Assembly (NCBI RefSeq): GCF_900090195.1
Contig: NZ_LT607803.1
Span: 1,798,001-1,862,000 of the forward strand
Direction of reading: 5' to 3'
Length of the DNA stretch: 64,000 nucleotides
Origin: Variovorax sp. HW608
GTDB taxonomy: Bacteria; Pseudomonadota; Gammaproteobacteria; Burkholderiales; Burkholderiaceae_C
Below are positions 28,441-37,193 of the stretch, one piece after another. Below the pieces are notes generated by a model. That model did not search any database. It was given only the letters and a program-made list of their open reading frames with translations, and was not told the DNA's origin. Numbering within the stretch: position 1 is the stretch's first letter; the number at the start of each line of letters is the position of its first letter. The position numbers and the translations under genes are program-made.

Positions 28441-29001
28441 TCAGGCCTCGGGCAGCAGGTTCAGGCTCAGCATCGTGACGATCGCCTCGCCCGGCTGCCG
28501 CGACTGCCTGAAGCCGAAGCGGCGACCGAGCGAGCGCATCGCCGTGTTCTCCGACAGCGTGCTGCCGAACAGGCGCCGCACGCCGGACTGCCTCGCAAGC
28601 TCGATCAGGGCCGAGAGCAGCCGCGCACCGAGCCCCTGGCCTTGCCAGGCGTCGCCGATGACGATCGCGAACTCGGCCTCGCCGTGCGCGCCTTCCATGA
28701 CGTAGCGGGCCACGCCCACCTGCCGCTCGCGGCCGTCGATGACGACGGTCGCGACCACCGCGCCTTCGCGCGAGCGGTCGATGTGCGTCCAGCGAAAGAG
28801 CTCGTCGGTGGTCGGCTTGCGCACGGACATCAGGCGCTGGTAGGAGGTGCGCGGCGAAAGGCCCTCGACGAATTCGCGCTCGCGCTCGAAGTCGTCGGGT
28901 TCGATCGGGCGCAGATGGATCGGGCTGCCGTCGTCGCCTGCGAAGGCAAGGCCCCGATCGTCGAAACGGGTGCCGGACTCGACATGAAGGCTGGGGGACA
29001 T
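28441..29001 (-). CDS. GNAT family N-acetyltransferase
   Basis: A 186-residue acetyltransferase. The PIEPDDFERER start and LSPRTSYQRLM resemble the GNAT domain attached to protein-lysine acetyltransferases of the Pat/AcuA type, here stand-alone. The acetyl-CoA loop is Gln-Gly-Gln-Gly-Leu-Gly-Ala-Arg. It lies tail-to-tail with dipZ (2-nt gap). Substrate unknown; a protein or small amine is possible. Confidence 0.8.
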   Translation of the reverse strand: MSPSLHVESGTRFDDRGLAFAGDDGSPIHLRPIEPDDFEREREFVEGLSPRTSYQRLMSVRKPTTDELFRWTHIDRSREGAVVATVVIDGRERQVGVARYVMEGAHGEAEFAIVIGDAWQGQGLGARLLSALIELARQSGVRRLFGSTLSENTAMRSLGRRFGFRQSRQPGEAIVTMLSLNLLPEA

Positions 29002-29184
29002 GGTGGCGACCTCCGAGGGGATGGCGTGCCGTCAATCTAGTCCTTGCCATCCCGCTGAAAAAGGCGGCCCCGGTCAATGCGGTATTGCACTGGCCGAAAC
29101 AATCGGCTGCGTCCTGTGACCGATGGCCGACGTCTTTCCGAAGCAGAATGCGATGCGTCAACCCGCACCAGGACAGGAGGAAAG

Positions 29185-29412
29185 ATGGAAATGGAAGATG
29201 TCAACGCAAGGCTGCGCGCGCTCGAGTTGCGGGCGGTGGCCCAGACCGCGGCCATCGCGGTGCTGCTGCAGGAGGCCCCGAACGCGAGCGCCAAGCTGCA
29301 TCTGGTGGCCGAGCATCTCGTCGACGCGCCGCCGCTGCCGCTGTCGGACGAGGACCTCGTGAAGGTCGCGGCCTACATCCAGGCGATGCTCGGCGGGCCG
29401 TGGATCGACTGA
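29185..29412 (+). CDS. Small hypothetical protein, predicted cytoplasmic
   Basis: A 75-residue protein preceded by a perfect ribosome binding site (aggagg, 6 nt before ATG). It is alpha-helical in appearance (NARLRALELRAVAQTAAIAVLL), has no membrane segment and ends LGGPWID. I do not recognise the family. The strong initiation site makes it a real gene. Confidence 0.65.
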   Translation: MEMEDVNARLRALELRAVAQTAAIAVLLQEAPNASAKLHLVAEHLVDAPPLPLSDEDLVKVAAYIQAMLGGPWID

Positions 29413-29456
29413 CTGTCACACTACGGGGCGAATCCACTTTTTCCGAAGCTTCATCG

Positions 29457-29705
29457 ATGTCCGAATCCGCACAGACTCCGCCGCTGCCCGACCATCTTTC
29501 GGTCGACCCGCGCAGCCCGCACCACGTTCCCGCCGTCTTCGAGCACGACATCGGCGTCCGCTTCAACGGCAAGGACCGCAGCGACGTCGAGGAATACTGC
29601 ATCAGCGAGGGCTGGATCAAGGTGCCGGCAAGCCGGGCGCTCGACCGCAAGGGTCAGCCCCTGCTGATCAAGCTCAAGGGCCAGGTGGAAGTCTTCTACA
29701 AGTAA
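29457..29705 (+). CDS. DUF3297 family protein
   Basis: An 82-residue protein that matches DUF3297 across its length: PPLPDHLSVDPRSPHH, FEHDIGVRFNG, VEEYCISEGWIKVP and LKGQVEVFYK. The function of the family is not known. ATG at 29457 gives the family's usual N terminus. It may be co-transcribed with the small gene upstream (44-nt gap). Confidence 0.88.
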   Translation: MSESAQTPPLPDHLSVDPRSPHHVPAVFEHDIGVRFNGKDRSDVEEYCISEGWIKVPASRALDRKGQPLLIKLKGQVEVFYK

Positions 29706-29742
29706 GAGCGGCCATGCAGCAGGACAACGCCGCCGCGCTGCC

Positions 29743-30342
29743 TCAGCCCGAATCGAACTGATCGGCGTTGCGCCCGCGGAACGGCGCGTAGAAGGCCCGG
29801 ATGCGGGCGATGTCGGCCTCGACATCGTCGCTCGGGTCGACCAGCGGGCCGAGGCCGCAGGTCCGCGTACCCCAGTCGAGGTAGGACTGCAGGATCGGCA
29901 GCCCGGCGCCGCGCGCGATGTGATGGAAGCCGGCCTTCCATTGGCGGGTGCGGCGGCGGGTGCCTTCGGGCGCCACCACCAGTTGCAGCGGGCCGGGTGC
30001 GGACTTCAGCGCCTCGATCGAGGCCGCGATCAGGTTGTTGGACCGGTCGCGATGCACCGGAATGCCGCCGAGCCAGCGCATCAGCCAGCCGAAGGGCGGG
30101 CGAAAGAGCGAGGCCTTGCCCATCCAGCGGATGCGCATGCCCAGCGCGAAGGCCGCCAGGAGCGTGAAAGGGAAGTCCCAGTTGCTCGTGTGCGGCGCCG
30201 CGATGACGACGCAGCGCACCGCGCGCGCCGACAGCTCGCCCTGCACCTGCCAGCCGAGCAGGCGCAGCACGCGGCGCGAAGTGGACCGCAGCATCGGCTC
30301 CAGCAAGGGCGTGTCGAAGATGGTCCGGGGCATGGGCCGCAA
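29743..30342 (-). CDS. 1-acyl-glycerol-3-phosphate acyltransferase-like (PlsC superfamily)
   Basis: A 199-residue acyltransferase with the catalytic H-x4-D motif (APHTSNWDFPF) and the second motif APEGTRR that binds phosphate. The small size and the WMGKASLFRPPFGWLMRWLGGIPVHR-type region match short PlsC-like proteins of uncertain acceptor. It lies tail-to-tail with the DUF3297 gene and diverges from the MFS gene with 35 nt between starts. An alternative ATG at 30333 would remove three residues. Confidence 0.83.
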   Translation of the reverse strand: MRPMPRTIFDTPLLEPMLRSTSRRVLRLLGWQVQGELSARAVRCVVIAAPHTSNWDFPFTLLAAFALGMRIRWMGKASLFRPPFGWLMRWLGGIPVHRDRSNNLIAASIEALKSAPGPLQLVVAPEGTRRRTRQWKAGFHHIARGAGLPILQSYLDWGTRTCGLGPLVDPSDDVEADIARIRAFYAPFRGRNADQFDSG

Positions 30343-30377
30343 GCATAGGACACCAAGCCGGCCCTACACTGCGCCCC

Positions 30378-31613
30378 ATGCCCGAGCCCGCGGAACCGAA
30401 GATCGACGCCGGATTGCCGCCGGCGGCGGGCCCGCTGCACGCCGCGCCGGTCGACCATGCAGCGCGCCGGATGGTGGCGCTGCTCGGCGCCGCGATCGCG
30501 GCGGGCTTCGAGGCCGGTGCGATCAGCTACGTGCTGCCGGCGATGCGCGCCGCAACCGGCGCCTCGGCGCAGCTGGCCTCGTGGCTGTTGTCGGTGTTCG
30601 TCGCCGCGACGCTCGTCGCGGTGCCGCTGGCCGCCTTGGCCGTTCGCCGCATCGGCGCGACGCGGCTGTTGCGCGGCTGCCTGGTGCTTGCCGTCGTCGC
30701 GGGCGGCCTGGCCAGCGTGTTGCCCAGCCCCGACGGCGTGCTGGTCGCGCGGGCGCTGCAGGGGCTGGCCCATGGTCCCTTGCTGCCGCTGGTGGCGGCC
30801 GTCATCGTGACGCACTGGCCGCCGCCGCAGCATGGCCGGCTGCTCGGACAGGTGTCGATGGCCTATGGCCTGACCTACGTGGTGGCCACCATCGGCACGC
30901 CGTGGCTGCTGCAGTTCGGCTGGCGCAGTGCGTTCTCGTTCGGCGCCTGCCTCGCGCTGCTGTCGCTGGCATGGCCGCTGCCGGCCTCGGCCGCATCGCA
31001 TGACGGCGAGCGGCCCGCGCCGTGGTGGCTGGCCTTCAGCCGGCCGATGCTTCCCGCCATCCTGCTCGCGCTGGGCACGGGCGCCGGTCAGTCCGCGCTG
31101 GTGTGGATGCCGACGGTCGCGGCCACGCGGCTCGGCCTGGGCATGACCGCCACCGCGCCGCTGATGGTGCCGCTGCTGCTCGGCGGCCTCATCGCCACTG
31201 CCTGCGTGATCCGCTGGCTGGACCGCCTGGGCTCGCGCCCGCTGGTCATCGCCGGCCTCGCGAGCGCGGTCGCGGGCGTGCTGCTGGTCGTGGCCGCGCC
31301 CGCGGGGCCGGGTTTCTTCATGGCCGGCGGCGCGGCGCTGGGCTTCGGCATCGGCATGCTCTCGGGCGGGCCCTTGCGCTACGCCGCGGCGCGTGCGCTG
31401 CCGCGCGATGCGCAAGGGCTGGCACAAGGCGCGGTGGCGTGGCTCACCGACGTCGGACTGCTCGCGGGCAGCGTGGTGGTGGGCCACATTGCCGGGCGGG
31501 GCACCGATGCGCGCAGCGCGCTCGAAGCGGCCCTGTCCGTGGTCGGCGTGCTGATGCTGCTTTGCGCGCCGGCCATCTTCCGGTTGCCGCGGCAGCACGG
31601 GGCGGCCCCGTGA
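30378..31613 (+). CDS. MFS transporter
   Basis: A 411-residue, 12-helix major facilitator. Visible features: GAAIAAGFEAGAISYVLPAMRAATG in helix 1 and a motif A-like loop (ALAVRRIGATRLLRG). No substrate-specific motif is recognised; it resembles arabinose-efflux-type exporters. The stop overlaps the GTG of the next gene, so it is probably co-translated with the cyclic-nucleotide-binding/CPBP protein, an unusual pairing. Confidence 0.85.
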   Translation: MPEPAEPKIDAGLPPAAGPLHAAPVDHAARRMVALLGAAIAAGFEAGAISYVLPAMRAATGASAQLASWLLSVFVAATLVAVPLAALAVRRIGATRLLRGCLVLAVVAGGLASVLPSPDGVLVARALQGLAHGPLLPLVAAVIVTHWPPPQHGRLLGQVSMAYGLTYVVATIGTPWLLQFGWRSAFSFGACLALLSLAWPLPASAASHDGERPAPWWLAFSRPMLPAILLALGTGAGQSALVWMPTVAATRLGLGMTATAPLMVPLLLGGLIATACVIRWLDRLGSRPLVIAGLASAVAGVLLVVAAPAGPGFFMAGGAALGFGIGMLSGGPLRYAAARALPRDAQGLAQGAVAWLTDVGLLAGSVVVGHIAGRGTDARSALEAALSVVGVLMLLCAPAIFRLPRQHGAAP

Positions 31614-32803
31614 CGATCACCCGCCCCGCCGACACTGCGCCCCCCGTCGGGCTCGAAGACGGCGCCCGGGCGCTGCTCGGCCGCTGCGCGATCTTCCGCC
31701 GATGCAGCGCGGCCGATCTCGCGGCGCTGGCCGGCAGCACGCGCTGGATCGACTACGAAGGCGGCGCCGACCTCGTGCGCGAAGGCGACATGCCGGAGGA
31801 ACTGCTCATCATCGAGCACGGCGAGGCGCAGGTGCTCAAGCGCGGCGCGAACGGCGCCGAGCACCTGATCAACCGCGTCGGGCCCGGCGACTCGATCGGC
31901 GAGATGGCGCTGTTCGACCTCGTGCCGCGCTCTGCCACCGTGCGCGCCGAGGGACCGGTGCGCGGTCTCTCGCTGCCCCTCGCCGACATCGTGCACCTGG
32001 CCGAATCGCGGCCCTCGCTGGTGCCGGTGCTGATGGACATCGGCGCGCTCGTGGCCGAACGCCTGCGCGTGACCAGCGCCAACGCCGCCGCCGCGGCCGA
32101 TCGCATCCTGGCGCAGGAGCGCACGCGCGCAGTGATGGGTCGCTTCACGCTGCTCTTGATGCTCGCCTACACGCTCTACACCTGGGTGCTCGGCACTGCG
32201 ATGCGCGTCAAGGAGACCTTCGGCCACAGCGAGTTCATCACCGTGCCGGCGATCGTCGTGTGCTGCGCGATCCTGTTCGCCTTCGTGCGGGTGTCGCGCT
32301 ATCCGGCGCGCTTCTTCGGGCTCACGACCGAGAACGCCGGCCCGCATGCGCGCGAGGCAGTGCTCTTCACCCTGCCGCTGATGGCGGCCACGGTGCTGCT
32401 CAAGCTCGCCCTGGTGACCTGGGTGCCGGCGATGCACGGGCAACCGCTCTTTCGGATGTTCTCGCCGTTGCCGTCCGGAAACGGCTTCAATCCATGGCTG
32501 GCCGCGGCGTACGTGGTCTTCGCGCCGTTCCAGGAGCTGATCTATCGCGGCGGCGTGCAGGGGCCGTTGTCGCACTTCCTCACCGGGCGCTGGAGCACCT
32601 GGCTCGCCATCGTCGGCGCGAACGTCATCTTTTCGGCGGCGCACCTGTATGTGTCGCCGGGGCTGGCGGTGGTCGCCTTCGTCGCGGGGCTGTTCTGGGG
32701 CTGGCTCTATGCGCGGCAGGGCGGGCTCGTCGGCGTGTCGGTGTCCCACGTGCTGCTGGGGTTCTGGGCCTTCGAGGTGGTGGACCTCGGCGTGCTGGAG
32801 TAG
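31610..32803 (+). CDS. Cyclic nucleotide-binding domain fused to CPBP (Abi/Rce1-like) membrane domain
   Basis: A 397-residue fusion. Residues 20-150 are a cyclic nucleotide-binding domain with the phosphate-binding cassette intact (GEMALFDLVPRSATVRA). Residues 178-395 form a multi-pass CPBP domain with motif 1 as Gln308-Glu309-x3-Arg313, motif 2 as Phe341-x3-His345 and motif 3 at His380. Active Rce1-like proteases have EE-x3-R, so the first, catalytic glutamate is replaced by Gln. It may be an inactive scaffold or use different chemistry. GTG at 31610 overlaps the MFS stop. A nucleotidyl cyclase is encoded at 58.7-60.4 kb. Confidence 0.82.
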   Translation: MTITRPADTAPPVGLEDGARALLGRCAIFRRCSAADLAALAGSTRWIDYEGGADLVREGDMPEELLIIEHGEAQVLKRGANGAEHLINRVGPGDSIGEMALFDLVPRSATVRAEGPVRGLSLPLADIVHLAESRPSLVPVLMDIGALVAERLRVTSANAAAAADRILAQERTRAVMGRFTLLLMLAYTLYTWVLGTAMRVKETFGHSEFITVPAIVVCCAILFAFVRVSRYPARFFGLTTENAGPHAREAVLFTLPLMAATVLLKLALVTWVPAMHGQPLFRMFSPLPSGNGFNPWLAAAYVVFAPFQELIYRGGVQGPLSHFLTGRWSTWLAIVGANVIFSAAHLYVSPGLAVVAFVAGLFWGWLYARQGGLVGVSVSHVLLGFWAFEVVDLGVLE

Positions 32804-32821
32804 CGCGCCGGGCAGGCCGCC

Positions 32822-33304
32822 TCAGGCAGCGCGGCAGTTCGCGACCTTGTGCAGCAGCTCGATCAGGATCATCCGCTCGCCCTGGGTGAGTGATGCCAGC
32901 GTTTCTTCCTCGCCCTTGAGCACCGACTGCGTGGCCTTTACCACCAGCGTCGCGCCCGCCGGCGTGGTGCGCAGGTGCTGCGCGCGCCGATCGGTCGCGT
33001 GCGGAATGCGGCGGATCAGCCCGCGCTTCTCGAGGCGGTCGATCCACGCCGCGATGTTGGGCGCGGTCACCGCGAGCGCCTTCGCGAGCCGGGTCGCCGA
33101 TACATCGGGGTTCTCGTGGATCAGCGCGAGCACGGTGTATTCCACCGGCCGCAACTCGTGGGGACCGCCCACCTGCTCGGCGAAGACCGCATCCGTGACG
33201 ATGGTCGCCTGCGCGAGCTGGTAGCCGAACACCCGGTGCAGCGAGGCTTCGACCAACCGGCCCGCGGGCGTGGCATCGGCGGGAGCGCTTTTGTTCCTGG
33301 ACAT
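32822..33304 (-). CDS. MarR family transcriptional regulator
   Basis: A 160-residue winged-helix regulator: dimerisation helices at both ends, recognition region VSATRLAKALAVTAPNIAAWIDRLEKRGLI, and wing HATDRRAQHLRTTPAG. It diverges from the tannase-family gene, and palindromes stand in the spacer. A phenolic ligand would fit a MarR protein controlling an esterase of phenolic esters; that is inference. Convergent with the CPBP fusion gene (18-nt gap). Confidence 0.9.
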   Translation of the reverse strand: MSRNKSAPADATPAGRLVEASLHRVFGYQLAQATIVTDAVFAEQVGGPHELRPVEYTVLALIHENPDVSATRLAKALAVTAPNIAAWIDRLEKRGLIRRIPHATDRRAQHLRTTPAGATLVVKATQSVLKGEEETLASLTQGERMILIELLHKVANCRAA

Positions 33305-33332
33305 CGGCCGTATTGTGGCGTTGCGCCTCTTT

Positions 33333-33435
33333 GTTCAATCGATGAACGTTAGTTGTTGGGGCTCATCGTCTTATGAGGCTTGGGGCTAGTGAAAACCATG
33401 TATTGGTTACACGTGATAGTTAATTAGATTAACTA
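33333..33435. promoter_or_regulatory. Probable MarR operators in the MarR/tannase spacer
   Basis: TAGTTAAT-tag-ATTAACTA (33417-33435) is a perfect 19-base inverted repeat of MarR operator size, 35 nt before the esterase start. GTTCA-atcga-TGAAC (33333-33347) lies 29 nt before the regulator's own start and could mediate autoregulation. The spacer is AT-rich compared with its surroundings. Confidence 0.6.
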
Positions 33436-33469
33436 GTTGACGCCCATGCATGCGTCGGAGGAGACATAC

Positions 33470-35251
33470 TTGAGGACAACAGCAGCAGCATCCCTGGCCC
33501 TCGTCGCCACCTTGCTTGCCGCCTGCGGTGGCGGCGGTGACAGCGGTTTCATTCCAACCCAATCGACTGCCGCCTCGAGCAGCGGCAACACGACCACAAC
33601 CACGCCGGACTCGGGCGGCACCACGACCACGACACCGGCCGAGACCTTGCCGGTGCTCGGCGTCGCGGTCGGCGCGACGCTCAAGGACTGCGCCTCGCTC
33701 GCCGGCTTCAGCTTCGCGAACACCACGGTCAGCGTGGCCAACTCGATCACGGCCGGCACGCTGACCGTGGCGGGCAAGCCGGTCGGCGCGCATTGCCAGG
33801 TGAAGGGCTCGATGTACTCGCGCACCAGCACGGTGGATGGACAGAGCTATGCCGTCGGCTTCGAGATGCGTCTGCCCGCGAACTGGAATGGCCGCTTCTT
33901 CTACCAGGCCAACGGCGGCATCGACGGCAACGTCGCCACCGCGACCGGTGGCATCGGCGGCGGCGGCGTGCTGGACAACGCGCTGGACATGGGCTTCGCC
34001 GTGATCAGCTCCGACGCCGGGCACCAGGCGCCGACGCCGTTCTTCGGCATCGATCCGCAGGCGCGCCTCGACTACGGCTACCAGGCGGTCGCCAAGCTCA
34101 CGCCGATGGCGAAGGCGCTGATCGCGTCGGCCTACGGCAAGGGTCCGGACCGCTCGTACTTTGGCGGCTGTTCCAACGGCGGCCGCCACACCATGGTCGC
34201 GATGTCGCGCTACCCGGACGATTACGACGGCTTCCTCGTCGGCGACCCGGGCTTCCGTCTGCCGCTCGCGGCCGCGGCCAACATCGTCGGCGCACAGAAC
34301 TACAACGCGCTCGCCACCACCGCGGGCAGCCCGGGCACCGGTTTCACGCAGGCCGAGCGGACGCTGGTGTCGCAGGCCGTGCTCGCCAAGTGCGATGCGC
34401 TCGACGGCGCGACCGACGGTCTGGTTCAGGACACGGGCGCTTGCCAGGCAGCGTTCAACCTCGACCGCGACGTGCCGACCTGCAGCGGCTCGCGCGATGG
34501 CACCTGCCTCACTGCGGACCAGAAGCAGCGCATCGGCCAGCTCTTCGCCGGCGCGCTCGACGGCAACGGGCAGAAGTTCTATTCGAGCTTCCCGTTCGAT
34601 GCCGGGCTCGGCACCAACGGCTGGGCGACCTGGAAGTTCTCCAACTCGCTCAACCTCGACTCGGGCGCGGTCGCCTTCATCTGGCAGGTGCCGCCGGAGA
34701 GCCAGACAGGCTTCGTTGGCGCCACCTTCACGCTGACGGCGAACATCGACACGATCCTGGCGAAGATCACGTCCACCGATTCGCTCTACACCGAGAACTC
34801 GCTGTCCTTCATGACGCCGCCGAACCCGACGGACCTCAGCAGGCTGAAGAAGCGCGGCGCGAAGGCGATGGTCTATCACGGCACGAGCGATCCGATCTTC
34901 TCGAGCGACGACACGCAGCACTGGTACGACCAGCTCATGGCAGCCAACGGCGGCGATGCCTCGAACTTCGCGCGCTTCTATCGCGTGCCGGGCATGAACC
35001 ACTGCAGCGGCGGCCCGACGACGGACCAGTTCGACATGCTCACGCCGCTCGTGAACTGGGTGGAGAAGGGCGAGGCCGTCGATTCGGTCGTGGCCTCCGC
35101 GCGCGGCACCGGCAATGCCGGCGGCGTGAACGCCGACGTGCCCGCGACCTGGGCGCCCGACCGGACCCGTCCGCTGTGCGCCTATCCGAAGGTGGCGCGC
35201 TACAAGGGCAGTGGCGACATCGAGAAGGCCGAGAACTTCGTCTGCCAGTAG
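33470..35251 (+). CDS. Tannase/feruloyl esterase family lipoprotein
   Basis: A 593-residue exported hydrolase. The signal peptide ends in LLAAC followed by GGGGDSG, a lipobox with a flexible linker rich in Thr and Ser, so the enzyme is probably surface- or periplasm-anchored. The catalytic serine is Ser235 in GGCSNGGRH; the family CS-D-HC arrangement is completed by NHCSGG near the C terminus and an aspartate in HGTSDPIF. It would cleave phenolic esters. TTG at 33470 has ggaggag 6 nt upstream; an upstream TTG at 33437 would extend into the operator region. Confidence 0.87.
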   Translation: MRTTAAASLALVATLLAACGGGGDSGFIPTQSTAASSSGNTTTTTPDSGGTTTTTPAETLPVLGVAVGATLKDCASLAGFSFANTTVSVANSITAGTLTVAGKPVGAHCQVKGSMYSRTSTVDGQSYAVGFEMRLPANWNGRFFYQANGGIDGNVATATGGIGGGGVLDNALDMGFAVISSDAGHQAPTPFFGIDPQARLDYGYQAVAKLTPMAKALIASAYGKGPDRSYFGGCSNGGRHTMVAMSRYPDDYDGFLVGDPGFRLPLAAAANIVGAQNYNALATTAGSPGTGFTQAERTLVSQAVLAKCDALDGATDGLVQDTGACQAAFNLDRDVPTCSGSRDGTCLTADQKQRIGQLFAGALDGNGQKFYSSFPFDAGLGTNGWATWKFSNSLNLDSGAVAFIWQVPPESQTGFVGATFTLTANIDTILAKITSTDSLYTENSLSFMTPPNPTDLSRLKKRGAKAMVYHGTSDPIFSSDDTQHWYDQLMAANGGDASNFARFYRVPGMNHCSGGPTTDQFDMLTPLVNWVEKGEAVDSVVASARGTGNAGGVNADVPATWAPDRTRPLCAYPKVARYKGSGDIEKAENFVCQ

Positions 35252-35401
35252 CAGGCGGCGCAGAGGGCAGTCGTTGGGGGGCTCGCTGGTCGCCGCATGG
35301 CGCTCCAGCGGCAAGTCGAGCAGCTGCCCCCCGCCTGCACAATGGCGATCCTGATCACGTCGCAAGAGGAACAGATGACCGCGCTCCAGCACACCCTCTC
35401 A

Positions 35402-36530
35402 TACCAATTTGCGTTCAATAGATTAGATATCATGTCTGTCCACGTACTTCAAGGAGTCGTGGATGAAGAGTCTGATCGTTGGGGATAAGGCGACCGTGAT
35501 GCGCTTGGCAGAACGGCTCAAGCAAGCCGACAGCCATGCGCAGTACCAGCGCATCCAGTGCGTGCTGATCAGGGCCACGCTGGGCAGCTCGGCCGCGCAG
35601 ATTGCACAGTTGCTGGGTTGGTCAACCACCACCGTGCATGTGATGCACTCTCGATGGGCCAAGGAAGGTGATGCCATCTTCGATCTTCGAGGCCGCGGTG
35701 GCAGACACCACCAGCATTTGAGCGCCGAACAGGAGCAGGAGTTGCTGGCACCCTTCGTCGAACGCGCACAGGCAGGCGGGATGTTGACGGTAGCTGAGAT
35801 CCAGCAGGCCTACCAGAAGCAACTCGGCAAGGCGGTGGCGCCCTCGACGATCTATCGGCTGCTCGACCGTCACGGCTGGCGCAAGGTCGTGCCCCGGCCC
35901 CGGCATCCCAAGGCGGACGTCGCGGCACAGGCCGCCTTTAAAAAAACTCCGCCGCCAGGTACGCCAAGAGGTCGTGCGCCAGGCTGAACAAGGTCGCGCG
36001 GTGCGGCTGATGTTCCAGGACGAGGGGCGATTCGGATTGCTGGGCACGCCGCGTCGCTGCTGGGCGCCACACCGCATTCGACCTGTCGTCGGCGCTCGCC
36101 TGGAGCGCAAGTACATCTATGCCTTCAGTGCCGTCAGCCCACACGACGGCGTGATGGACAGCCTCGTGCTGCCCTGGGTGAACGCCGAGACCATGTCGCT
36201 ATTCCTGGCCGAGGTCGCCCAGCGCCATGTCGAGGAATTCATCGTGATGGTCATGGACCAGGCGGGCTGGCATCTGGCAGGTCAACTCGCGGTCCCGGAT
36301 CACATGCGACTGATCTACCTGCCTCCGTACAGCCCCGAACTCAACCCGGCCGAGCATCTGTGGGAGGCGATTCGCGAGGACTGCTTTGCCAACCATGTCT
36401 TCGCCAACCTCGACGCCGTCGAACGCGCCCTCACGACAGGGCTGGTGGCGCTCGAATCAGATCACGAGAGAACCCGATCGATGACCGGTTTCGATTGGAT
36501 AACTTCTATATCTTTGAACGCAACTTAGTA
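35402..36530 (+). mobile_element. IS630-family insertion sequence with TA target duplication
   Basis: The element spans 35404-36528 (1125 bp) and is flanked by TA at 35402-35403 and 36529-36530, the dinucleotide target of IS630/Tc1-mariner elements. Terminal inverted repeats: left CCAATTTGCGTTCAA and, read inward on the other strand, right CTAAGTTGCGTTCAA, 13 of 15 matching. Both ends and the full DDE set are intact, so it may be active. It abuts a 5'-truncated PPOX gene on the right. Confidence 0.9.
35463..36528 (+). CDS. IS630-family transposase, two frames joined by frameshift
   Basis: The first frame (35463-35987) encodes the helix-turn-helix region (AAQIAQLLGWSTTTVHVMHSRW). The second (stop at 36526-36528) carries the catalytic core with Asp in FQDEGRFG, Asp in VMDQAGWH and Glu in NPAEHLWE. 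They join at TTT followed by seven A (35937-35946): dropping one A or a +1 shift continues Lys-Lys into LRRQV without a gap in homology. Such slippery-run frameshifting is common in this family, so I read it as programmed rather than broken. The stop codon lies inside the right terminal repeat. Confidence 0.85.
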
Positions 36531-36532
36531 TC

Positions 36533-37156
36533 ACTTCCCGGATCGTCGAGACCGAGGCGCAGCTGCGCGCGCTCATTGGCGAGCCCGCCGAGCTGACCTG
36601 CGCCAAGATCAGCGATCGCCTCAACGCGATGACTCGCTTGTTCGTCGAGCGTTCACCCCTCGTCTGCGTTGCCACCAGTGATGCTGCAGGCAACTGCGAC
36701 CTCAGTCCGCGCGGCGATCCCGCGGGCTTCGTGCGCATCCTTGACGATCGCACCTTGCTCATTCCGGAGCGCCCCGGCAACCGCCTTGCGGATTCGCTGC
36801 GCAACATTCTGGCGAACCCACGCATCGGCCTGCTCTTCATCGTGCCTGGCGTCACCGACACGTTTCGTGTGAATGGCCGCGCCGCGATCACTGTCGACGC
36901 CGATCTGCTCGCGCCATGCGCGGCCTGCGGCAAGGCGCCCTTGCTCGGCGTTCTGGTCGACATCGAAGAGGCCTACACGCAGTGTTCGAAAGCGTTTCTG
37001 CGCTCGCACCTGTGGGACCCGCAGCGCTTTGTAGACCCGGCCACCATGCCCACCGGTGGTCAGGTCCACCGCGCCATCCAGGGTGAGCAGTTCGACGCGG
37101 AACAGTACGACAGGGAACGCGCGGAGCGCTACCGCCGCCGGGTCGGCTTCTACTAG
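36533..37156 (+). pseudogene. PPOX-class flavin-binding oxidase, 5' end lost at IS630 junction
   Basis: The reading frame has the MSMEG_1061-like pyridoxamine 5'-phosphate oxidase pattern: ETEAQLRALIGEP, then RSPLVCVATSDAAGNCDLSPRGDPAGF, and CGKAPLLGV...CSKAFLRSHLW. About 15 N-terminal residues are missing. No start codon occurs in frame between the IS end and an internal ATG at 36629, which would delete the first helix. Joining the flanks across one TA does not bring the ATG at 35375 (with a good gaggaa site) into this frame; it is off by one base. So the gene is probably inactive, by the insertion plus an indel. Confidence 0.7.
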
Positions 37157-37193
37157 CGCGGACCGACCCTGGCGGGCCTGCGCTTGCCGCGGA

